A stretch of DNA of 64,000 nt from Triops longicaudatus (lineage: Eukaryota; Arthropoda; Branchiopoda; Notostraca; Triopsidae): NCBI GenBank assembly GCA_022885665.1, contig JAGQDJ010000088.1, forward strand, positions 162,715 to 226,714, in the 5' to 3' direction. How positions within the stretch are numbered: the first letter of the stretch is position 1; every line of letters starts with the position of its first letter. The translations under genes and the position numbers were made by a program. This document shows, one piece after another, positions 37,602-48,600 of the stretch. The notes beneath the pieces are model-generated. The model saw only the letters and a program-made list of their open reading frames with translations. It was not told the origin of the DNA and searched no databases.

Positions 37602-38290
37602 ATATTAATATATTAAGAATTTGATAGTTGAATAGTAATTATTCATGACTACTGACTTTATGTGTTTGGTTAAAAAATACGAGGTACTTTTGAAGTAATG
37701 TTACGTAACTCAAGACGTGTAGCATTTTGATTCTACGAGTTTAGATAATCAAATTTCGTAGAAACTGGAAAGACGTCAGTAGAACGGAGATGGCAACGCA
37801 CCGGAAACGAATTCGATTACAAGAATAGTCAATGTAAAGTACGTCGAAGGGTGAATTAAAATGTGAAGCTGGGTAGAGAGAACTAATTCCTCCCTCTTCC
37901 TGGCCCTGCTTTATTTTTTTCCACGCTAACCCTTGTTCTGTACGATTCTTATGTAGAGGGAGAGTAGTAAAGACTATGGAGAATGAGATAAAAAAAGAAA
38001 CGAAGAGGAGTAGGAAGAAGCAAAAAAAAAAAAACGAGGGCGATGGTCATCAAAGACCTAAAGCTTGGTCGTGCGTCATCCTAGTCATGAAAAACATACG
38101 TGCTTCCTTGGCCTGCTTGGAATTAATCTGTATTTTTTTTACCCTCTCCCCTTCTTCCCTGGTTTCTCCTGTATTAACGCTCTCAATTACTGCAGCTTCT
38201 TATAAATCTTTATAAGAAATATATTCATAAGACGCTGTCACATGTTCTACAAACTACGTACGCTTACACTCCATTAGAGATAGCGTTCAT

Positions 38291-38640
38291 TTTGGCGGGA
38301 AATTTTCTTTGTGTAACAAAAGCACACAAACAAGTGTCACTTACCTTTGTAACCAAAGGAAGTTAAAAGCCGAGACTTATTACGTGCTGTGCTCTTATTT
38401 CCTCCAAAACTGAAGCAATCATGCCCTAGAAGCGTTGAACGTTACAAGAACCGCCATCTTGCCCTAGCGGGACGCACTGGAACTACACTTGTCTCACGGG
38501 CAACGGGTCACTCACTTGCAAATGCTGCAGCACGCGCACCCAATAACAAAGCGACAACAATGAGACTTAAACGGGTAGCTTCTACAAGGATAGATTGGCA
38601 CTCTTTAGGATCTCAGGGTAAAGAACAGACGCCATTTTGA
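38291..38640. promoter_or_regulatory. Candidate promoter-like cluster (E2F-like and YY1-like sites)
   Basis: TTTGGCGGGAAA at 38291-38302 matches the E2F consensus, and CCGCCATCTTG at 38451-38461 is a YY1 consensus on the minus strand. On the minus strand an ATG in a good context (38635-38633) opens MASVLYPEILKSANLS before a weak donor, TT/GTAGAA, at 38586. Together this could be the 5' end of a minus-strand gene, but no later exon was found. The sites are seen; the promoter is inferred. Confidence 0.28.
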
Positions 38641-41600
38641 GGACTGCAACGCTTAAAGAGGGCGTTTAGACACCTTAGTAGATTGCACCTCATCCAGCAC
38701 CTTCACTTGCAAATCCTCGCCGCACGGTTTTCACAAACAGCATTGCCAGTAACGCAGCATACTTTCCGCTAGCTTTCCACCTTCCAGGCGAAAAAAAAAT
38801 TGCGAAGGTAATTTGGCCAGAAATGGGTTCAATTTAGGGAAAATGTACAATATCACCGCTACCTTATCTTCCGCGACTGATGATATGGATGGTCACAGTA
38901 CGTGTGCTGGGAGATGAACACGTGTCTGAAAAAAAGGGTAAGAAAGGAAGGATGCTGAGCCTAAAAGGGGAAGAAAAAAATCATGTTGGACTCAAAGTAT
39001 TGGAAGTCAAATAGGAAGGTCGGGAACGTGCTACGGGGGGTGGGGAGGTGGTGTATCCAAAATAAAAAACGCCGAGTAAAGGAGGTTGACTAAGACCGAG
39101 GAACAAAAGGTTGTGAAGGAAAAAAAAATCGATGATGGCCCTCTTTTCAAATGTATTGATTGCTTTTAGGCATAGTCGACTCTCCGTTTCTCATTCTCTG
39201 CTCTACTTTTTTATTCCCTAGTTCTCCCTCTTCTTTTTTTCACTTTTTTGTTTCCTTGTCAAGCTTTACTGAACCACCGTCACCGCCATCCTCCTCCCTC
39301 TTGTTCTCCCTAGCATTTTTTTACCCCTCTCTCCTTCATCGAAGTTCAGTGGGTCAGATTGTACAGTACGTAAGAGTACGTATGGGTAATACTCACCCCC
39401 TCCTTTTTTTAATTCCCCTCAGCCTCTGCAACTGGCTTTTACTCTTTTGCATCCCACATCTGTCTGGAGTAGGGTGCACAGAGACTTGAAAAAAATTGTA
39501 CCCCCAAGAAGTAGACGAAGAGGGTGGTGGTTTGAAGAGAAACCGGCAGCTGGTACTGGCATAGGCAATTCCCTCGAGTAGCTTACCCATTTTCGGAGTT
39601 TGCCTATGTATATACCTACTTTTTAACTCCCTTTTTTTGTTGTTTCGCTACCCTCCATTTTCCTCCCTCTCATGAAACCTGCCATAGCGTTTTTCAAGGG
39701 TACAATTGCGTATAGTATGCAAGAGAAGCCTAAGGCCTACGTTGAAGCGTCTCTTATTTGCCTTGAGTGAGGTGCAAGAGACGGACGCCATCTTGGACGC
39801 CTTCGTTCCGTAGAGGTCCATTTTTCATCCTCGACGTCCCCCTCGTACATGACATGAGAGGCTGGAACCCATTAAGACGTATTTTTTCTTATACATGTGC
39901 CTGAGCACATTCCCTTCATTTTTTTCTTTTTGATTGTTGCCCTTTAACAGGCAAGTAGCAGGGAAAAATCAAAAGCGGGCAAAAGAAAGTGAGACAGGCG
40001 GAATGCGTTGAGCCGGGTAAGCTGTACCAGGTTTTTATGATCACTGTGAGGGATAGTTTACAATGGAGCTACCTTACGACAGGTGTTTGTTCTATGAAGT
40101 GATGTCATACATCGAAAAATATTTAGATAGGTGGATCATACTAAACTCAAAGAAAGCCATTTTTTAGCATAAGTTTAGATTTTTTTTTTATAAATTTCTT
40201 TATTGCGTCTCGTTATAGTAGATTACGGTAGAATCTTGTTTTAATTAACTCCTTTGTGTTAAAATGTCAGTTATAAGCCTACTAGATGGCTTTGTAAGGT
40301 TGCATGTTACCGAGAAGTGAAAGTAAGTGTACCGAAAAAACGTACTATATAACGAAGTTGAACAAACCGAGTAGATTCCAAAATAATTTTATACTTTTGA
40401 AGCAGATTTTCCTGTTTAGAGTTTCAAACGTTTTGTGTAACTTTAGAACCATTTGAATATGATTAGCATTCAATAGAACCTACAGACATTCTCGTTGTAA
40501 TGAACCACTTTGAAATTCTGAAATTGTTTTGAAATTATTTCTGCTATATTTTTGTTGAATTTCGATGTTTGAGTCAATTGGTGATTAATGTCAGCTTAGT
40601 TATGAAAGGTGTCAAATCTTTTTTTTTTACTTGAAATATGCTATTTAGTCGAGTATATAACAAGACCCATTGATCAAGACTAATTTGTTGTAACTTAGAT
40701 CGTCATTGTAAACTTGTCTAGTTTTTGTTTTTCATTATTCTTTATAAGAAGTGGGAGGGATAGCCATCAGCGCTTGATGGCGTTCTGCATTCCGTACCCT
40801 TAAGCTCTTCTATATAAAACTTTATGGCGAAGCTGATGGAAGTCTTGTATTGTTGTCAGCAATTAAGTGGGGAAAGTGGAAGACATGTGAGAGAGGGAGT
40901 AAGAAAGAGCCACACATGCTACCTCGTCAGGCAGAATGAAAAAAGAGACAAGAAATAATAAAAAAACACGAGCAAGGGAATAGATGCAGGGGACGGAAAT
41001 GCTTCAAGTTGAAGAGAGAAGCTATTGCTCATGAAATTAATGGGAAAAGTGGGGAAACAAGTTACCGACCACTTTTTTTTATAGATGTACTTCAGTACCT
41101 GCCGAAGTTTGCTTTTCATGTGCAAACTTCCTATAGTGCTTTTACTTCTTATCAACAAAATTGCTTGTATTATGTTGCTTTTTCTTTTCTGACCTCTTTT
41201 TATAACTAGGAAAAGGCGCATTTCCTCGAGTCCATTGTGTTGTTTTATATTCTTGTAGATACATTAAGCAGTAACAGAGTCCTGTTTTCCGTAGGCTAAT
41301 GATTTCTTGTTATGTAAAACATCGGAAAACGGACAATGTCCAGTAACGTTAATAGTATTTGGAACTCCATGTAGTACGCTCTGGTACAAACTTAATGAGC
41401 CTACTTTTCGTAAATATGGCATGTCTCCCTCAACCAGTTTGCAGTTAAAAATTCCGAAAAAAATAACAACCATGTGAAATCACATTATTTCTTTGCGTCT
41501 CGTGCCTGCTTGAGATTTAAGGTCTTTAAGATTTCTTTTGGCTTTTGATAGTATTCCATTGTTGTTATGTAATAAGATTGATCTAGTTAACAATTTGAAT

Positions 41601-41930
41601 TTAACACATTAATATAGTGCTTGTAGTAAATCGAATACTTGGAAAACTATAAGTAAAATCAAACGCGAAGTTTTGCTTTGTCTTTGTTCTGGAAACTTGA
41701 CTTTGGCGCCATCTAGCGAGCGACTAAAAAGTATTTACTTCGTCCTGGTGGGAATGGTCAAAAGCTGCTGAAATTACAAACAGAGGAAGAATCTGGGCAA
41801 AGCGCGTTATAACAAACATTTATAGCGTAAAAAACTTGTAAATGAAATTTACTCAGCGAGCTCGGAAGTTTTTAATGTAAATTCCAAGGAAATGAAAAAA
41901 ATAAGTAAAAGTGCAATTGTTGTTGTTGGT

Positions 41931-41986
41931 CTGTTTAAAGTCGCAATTGTGCCATCTAACGGTCACATTATCGACTTTTTCTGACC
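41931..41986 (+). repeat. Short dispersed repeat, copy A (matches the 62.1 kb insertion)
   Basis: The segment from 'gttggtctgtttaaagtcg' through 'gccatctaacgg' to 'cacattatcgactt' is nearly identical to the 60-bp insertion at 62123-62182, with about four differences. No target duplication is obvious here. Confidence 0.75.
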
Positions 41987-42623
41987 GTTTAATTTTTCTG
42001 ATAATTGGTAAAAAGGTAATTTACTTTTACTCTGTATAATATTAGAACTAATCCTTCATAATCCTACATATTATAATCTTTATACTTTCTAGTGTTCTTG
42101 TTCTTAGTAGTGAAAGGAAGTGTAAAAGTGCAAGAAAATGGCAGTTTGCCTTGACTTAGTTCCTATTGTCTCCGCTAGATGGTATGCATGTCTGCCGCTT
42201 GCGAAATATAGTGAAATCCACCATACACATCTTAGTGACTGTAGCAACACCTTGATTATGCTAGAAATTTTTGAAAGTCGTTACGTCATGAAAAAGAAAT
42301 TTAATTGTACTCATCAAGAGAATCACATTTAACTTATGTATTTTTGGCGTCTTCCGAAAATACGGCACAAATAACAACTTTGGACAACGAAAACATGTGG
42401 GGTTCTCTCTTGCAAAATGACACATTAATCAAGTTAATACACTGTACAAAGTATTTACACAAATGATCCACCTGAGAGTGATTTTCTGTTTCTTATTCTT
42501 AAAATTTGCGACTTGAGGAAGTGTTCTGTTTCGTGTTAGGACAAAGGATACGCTCCGTATCCCTGGTTTAATTTCCTTTTGTGCTTTGTTCTCCCCTTCG
42601 TTGATCTGAAATTTGTTTCGTTT

Positions 42624-45600
42624 CTAAATAAGAAGCCATATTGCTGCTACTAGGGTAGTCAGTGTCACATAACCACTGGCTTGTCTAATTGACGATGACG
42701 AAGCAGTACGGGCATGGAAAACAGGAAACAAGTTGTTGTCCTCTTCATTGAGCAGATCACTCACGCTGGATCTGCATTGCGTCAACGGGGGCTGGTAGGC
42801 CGTAGGCCTGGACAGTCTTCCGTTGTGCTCGACCGTTACTTCGTGGTTAGTCTCCAAGATGCCAAAATGCAGCATCGGTTGTCCGTCATCGTTAAGTGTC
42901 ATTTTCAGTAAGTCGTACGCTGTACTGGGAACTTTAACGCCGAGGCCTTGACACCCTCCCGTGAGCGTAATGTCCTGTGGCACTCCCAGCTGCCAACTAT
43001 GGTCCCGCCCACACACATTCCCTCGATGGCCATTGAGGTTGATCACAAAGCCCTCGGTTTGCGGCGTAAGGACCACGCTCTCGATGTAAAAGTCGTACTC
43101 TGTTCCGCCCTGAACCAACTCGGAATCCGGGCCTGATTTATAACTGCCTTGTGCTAAAACCGAAAACGTGGGCCGCTGACAAAAAGGGTCAGAGTAGTAT
43201 TGGATCAGGACTTGAAACGTAGGAGGTTGGACCGGTATTGAATAACCTAAAAGTGACCGAGAATTTCCACAGATTAGTTTAAACGTTTGGCACCCAAGTA
43301 ACTCCCACTTTGTGGGATTTTAATTGAAATGTTCACACGAGTCAAAGGTTTTTCCCATGTACCTTTCGGTGTTAAGGCGGGTGGGATCATTTTCACCCTC
43401 CGTGTCAGAAAAGTACCGATAGACCGCGTCTCACAGCGTTGGCTAACCCAATCTCCATATGGGTAAACAGGCAAACGTGGCTTCGCATGTAAATGAGGTG
43501 GACTTCTTTCATTCGATTTTGCTACAGCTTTGCAAATCGGGCAGTGTTCCACCTACAACCACAAAAGGAAAAGAAAATTAAATATATGAAATACCACAGC
43601 ACGAAATACAAACACTAGAAATGAAACAACACGGCTGACGTGAATATAATACAAGTAGAGAAACTAAAAGTATAACGAAAATAGCTTAAGTAAAGGAAAA
43701 TAACTACGTAAGTGAATATTTACAGAAAGTTTCGCTTCAAAAGTTACGATTTTTCTTATTTTTGCGTCTTATACTTGACCCGACTCGCTACTGGGAATAA
43801 AATTTACTTATGTTTTTTTTTTTTTTTTTTTTTCATCGGCGTGAGCTTTGCTCGTTGCCGTACATCGTTTCACTTTAATAGTTGCTGATGTAACAGTTAA
43901 AAACAGTAACAAATATTTACTTATGTTCAAAGTGAAATGTAGATGGACGTTTCATTAACCTGCAAGGGACGTTGATTATTTATTTTACAAAGAATTGAAA
44001 CGACGTGTTCGATCTTCATAGCTTGCGGAATATGCCCCATAAATTTCCCCTACGTATGAAATCTACCTTTCTCCAACAGTAGTAAAAAACTTCACAACTG
44101 CTCCTAAATCAGTTGTGCGTTTACAAGTCGTAAAAATGAGAAGCTGGTGAACCCAAGCTACTTCATCATTTCTCCTGTTGTTGGTATATTCAACTTGGCT
44201 GGCTTTGCTTGCATTTCACGTCGTTTGCGTTTTTCTAGCAGTAAACTCATCATTCGTTATTCGCCCCAAAACCAACCTTCATTTCTGACCCCCCGTGATC
44301 GTTTTTGTTACCTGGCCACCACGGGTGTTTGTTTCTGTAATACGACTCCCGTGGACTCTCGTAAATTCAGCGAGGAGCCAGGCCTGTAAAAGCAGTGCCA
44401 CGAGCTTACCCAACTGCCCCAAGCTCCCATACAGCGAGAGGAGACCTGGTTTTAAGTGAACCTTTCAACTCAGTAGGGACCAAAAACTCTAGGCCCAATG
44501 GGCTTCAATAACAGCAGGACACCGGACAGGAGAGGAGGCCCAACAAGAAAATAAAATTTTTAAAATCGGGCGGAAAGGTCCACAAGCTTACCACCCATGT
44601 TAAAAGCAAACCTTGAAAACCTATTTGGTGAACGTAATGGCACCGTACTGTATACGGTAGAGTTACATGAACCCAACAGGAGTAAATCACATAGCGAAAA
44701 GTTTTGTACAACTGGAACGATCAAGTTGACACGTGTTACAGGAATGTCGTTGAGGCCTAAGCCAAAGTGACTGTGTGGAGCGATTGTAACAGAGCCGTGT
44801 TTTGTAAGCCACAGCATGAAAAATGGCGATTATTTTGGCTTAGATTGATTAAAGGAGACTAAATTGGTCATTGACGTTCTTCCCATAAATTTTGAGAACA
44901 ATATGTAAAGTCTAAAGAACTATAAAATTAAAAAGTAAAACTGTCACGTAAAAACTACAAATTCAATTATTATCTTTATTCTCAATAAATACTGTGTTAT
45001 TAACTGTATAAGACCGTAACTAGTACAAGTAATTAATTTTTATCTTTTTACGCAATTAACACTTTGATTGGCTAGTTTCGTTATGAGGAAGCACACGCGA
45101 ACCTCGGTGTTATATTAAACCTTCCCCTTTCTCCGTTGTAACAAGAGGAGCCTCTGGGTTTCGTATAGAATGCTTATTTTTTTCCAAGTACATACTAACT
45201 TAATGGAAAGCTAAAATTATCAGCATTTAATTGCTATACAATCGGGTTTAATTGAAGCTCATGCACTCAGTGAAAACGGAAAAGCGCAAAATGCTACAAT
45301 TAACTAGAGTTACTAGCTTAAATATTTTTGTGGCTCACATAGCGCAAAATATTTCCTTCGTCAAACCAAATTTTAAATATTTGCAGAATTTGTATAAATG
45401 CAAGCAAAAACATTGCATTTTTACCTCAGGGACTTTGATGAGCGGAAGTTGATACGCCGTCGGCCGATAGGAAGCTCTGTGTTGCAGTTGGGGATGAATA
45501 TCTCCCAAGAAGAGGTAAGTCGGTTCTGACGCGCGAGCCTGTTTCGCCTGCGACGACTTGCGCCGTTCGGATCTTAAAAGTTGGAGTTCGTGAAAAACAA

Positions 45601-48600
45601 CGTGCAGTGCAGCCAGGCAGTCAATCTCTTCAACGTCGTCCGCCTGGTGCTGGTGCACCACGTGTCTCTTTTGATGTTTTTTCTTTGAGGAATTGGACTG
45701 TAACGCTTCGGCAGTTTGTTGTTTATGGTGACCGCTATGCGTCGCACGTTGTACTAAGCGTCCATTTTTCTCGAGGTAGCTGTAAATCACGTAGCTTTTA
45801 TGCACGCGCCAAGGTTTACTGACGTACCCGGGACAGGTTCTAAAGCAGTTAAGAAGATTACAAGTTTAATAAGCAATTTTCCGAGAAAATAAATCTTTGT
45901 TTTTACTGGTTCACACGAGCCGTTACTTCATCCAAGACTTCGTTGCTGTACGTCACAATCGACACTTTGTTTAACGTGTAATCTGCGTCCGCTGCGCCTG
46001 GCACGAGCCAAGATTGACCCCGTAAATGCAATTGACCTTTGGCCGTTAAAGTGTACAAAGGTGAGGTACACGAATCGTCACCGTAGTAATGCTGAGTGAG
46101 TTTGAAACTCCGGTCTTTCTCAAACCGGTAATTCCGTAATAAAAATTCCGGACCGGGTCGCGTTTCGCATCTGTGAATAAATTAATATATACTTTATTAC
46201 TTTTTTAAGACATGAGAAGTCTTGAAATAATTATTTTGATTGTTGAGAATTATTGAAAGAATTATTTTGATTGTTGAGGAATAGTGAAATAATTATTTTG
46301 ATTGTTGAGGAATATTGAAATAATTATTTTTATTGTTGAGAATTATTGAAAGAATTATTTTTGCTTGAGAGAAAATATGCAGTAACTGTCATGAATTATT
46401 TCTATTTTTTCCTCTTCGAGGTTTGCATTGAAAGAAAAATATTTTGAAAGAAAAAGGGCGGGTGATAAAGTTGCATTTTAAGAAAACATTAATTTACGGG
46501 TCTAAGGTTTATATAGGCCTGGGCTGTCATCGCATCTCTTGACCTTTTTCAAAGCTCCTGTTGCGTCTTCTCCTGTGGCGCTACAGGAAACCTTTCCAGT
46601 AGTTTTCACAAGCCATATTTAAAAGAAAGCTGACTCACGCAGGGCTTGTGAGTACCCGTGTGTATTATTAATATGACGCGCGTAAGGGAATCTCAACAAG
46701 GCTAAAAGAAAAAGTTCAGAGTTCGTGGTTTGTCAATGATAATGGGTTCATTTATCTTACAAAACTCCCGCAAGGCCGACCGTACACTTGAATGTGATAT
46801 CACGAGTACTTTGTACCCGTTACCGCCCATTTGTGGAATGCGAGGAATGAAGCTGTCAAAACAGACATGGGAAAATTCAAGAAAAAAAATGAAAGAAACA
46901 AGAATTGAACAAATGAAGCAGAAAAGAGAGGACACAGCAAACAAGGGGTGTTTGTGACAGAAGTTGTCAGCTGGAAGTAAAACGCCCTGTCGGATGATAA
47001 TAGTTTCTGCTTCTTTGAGTGCAGAGTAAACACGGAGATCCCGCAGACCGAGTACCGGTCAAGCAAGAACGACAATGTTCAGCTCAGTAGCGCACTTTGC
47101 GTCAATAAGTTGCCGAAGGGGGGGGAAGGGGGAAGAATGTTGAGTTTAGCTGATAACTGATCTTTCGGCGAAGGGTAAAGACCCGTTCGGCATGTAAGGA
47201 TTGTCTCTATGTAAGGTCGTATACCCAAAATCTTGGTTCGGAGGGTCTACCGTCCGTAAAAAAAAAAAAAAATGGACTTTTGGAATTTTAAGGGAATATT
47301 GCCGCATAAGCAACTTTGTTTAAACGCACTTGGGCGTTATTACGTACCGTAATTTTTATTTCCACAATTTTATGAAAGTTGAGTGGAAATGCGTCTGAAC
47401 TGTTAGACGTTTCGTGTACAAGCGGAAAGCGGTTAAAAATCAAAAGCGAAAAAGCAATGTTCCAGTAATGTAGCGCAAGATGTAAACATTGTTAGCTGTA
47501 GGTTTAATAGTTGCCTGGTTCGTTCAAAAACCTTGCGGCATCTTTCAGTGTTCAAGAGCGTGCATTGCTTTAACAACTTGAAATATAGGCGAAGATCGAT
47601 GGGCTATTTTTGGGGTAATAAGCCATGTGCGCAAAAGTGGCGCCATTACAGTTTACATTAAAATATGGCTCCGTTGAGTAATCAATCGGGTAGTTAAAGT
47701 TCAATGTTCGGGCTAAAATGTTAAGAAGGGAAACGGGAATCGTAAAAAGCTTCAAAGAGCAGAATATTCGGGTCCGTAAAAGTGCGAACATTAAAATTGG
47801 TTCAAATGGTAACACTATTTCTTGTACTGCTTAAAAAGTTGAAAGCAAATGAGAAAATTTGCATCGATTTCGAGAATTTTCGGGTTTTGGATAGAATTAA
47901 AGTAATTGAACTTCGGTACATCTCTCACAATGAAATTTCTTTTAAAAAGAAACCGTTAGAGCTTTCGTTCCTGCCAATCATTCTACTTCGCACATCTCTC
48001 CAGATTCGAAACGTTAAAGATCGCGTTAAAAGCTTTCGTTCCGGTACTCCAATGCATTAGGAAAGTTCAAAAGTTATCTCATTTATGGAGATTATTGAAA
48101 CTGAAAGGGGTTTCTCTTCAAAAGACACTAGTAGCGAGACGTTTGAAAGTTCGACAAAATTGAAAGGGAAACCAAAGACGCCTTAGGCGCTAAAGAAACA
48201 TAAACTCATCCCGAAATTCCAGAAGTCGTAATAAGTGTAACAAGTTGCGTTTTCCTTTCTAAACAGCTCTCCCCCAACGGATGTACGAGCATCTATTCAG
48301 CATTGTTTATGCGACAAGGTTTAGGTCTATTTTTTCAGTGGTTCTGTTTCGACCACAACACCGTAATAGCTCACATTTGTAGAGTCCACTAACCCAAAAA
48401 AGAAGCGTGCAGCTTGAGCTTCTTGCACTTGAAAGTTTCGTATAAACTGTTTCTCAGTTTATGTTGTGTGTAATGCTGTATATTTTTCCGCGTATCTTTC
48501 GCAGTGGGTGGCGTGAATGGTTCGCTTTTAAGCCTTCTTTTTTTATTCTCTCCTGAATCTTTTAGCTGTCTTTTGCCCAAAACTTGCTTCTACTTCGATT

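Larger units (their letters stand above)
37602..42623. other. Gene-poor stretch downstream of APCDD1
   Basis: No confident gene. It holds an E2F/YY1-like cluster (separate entry), a second YY1-like word (CGCCATCTTGG) at 39786-39796, a third at none better than chance, and three GCCATCT-type motifs between 41.7 and 42.2 kb. Confidence 0.45.

Noticed and set aside
45607..45822. 71-codon plus frame
   Set aside because: Lies opposite the third coding exon of APCDD1 and is its shadow.
46222..46374. CRISPR-like direct repeats
   Set aside because: Contiguous tandem units without unique spacers, in a eukaryotic intron.
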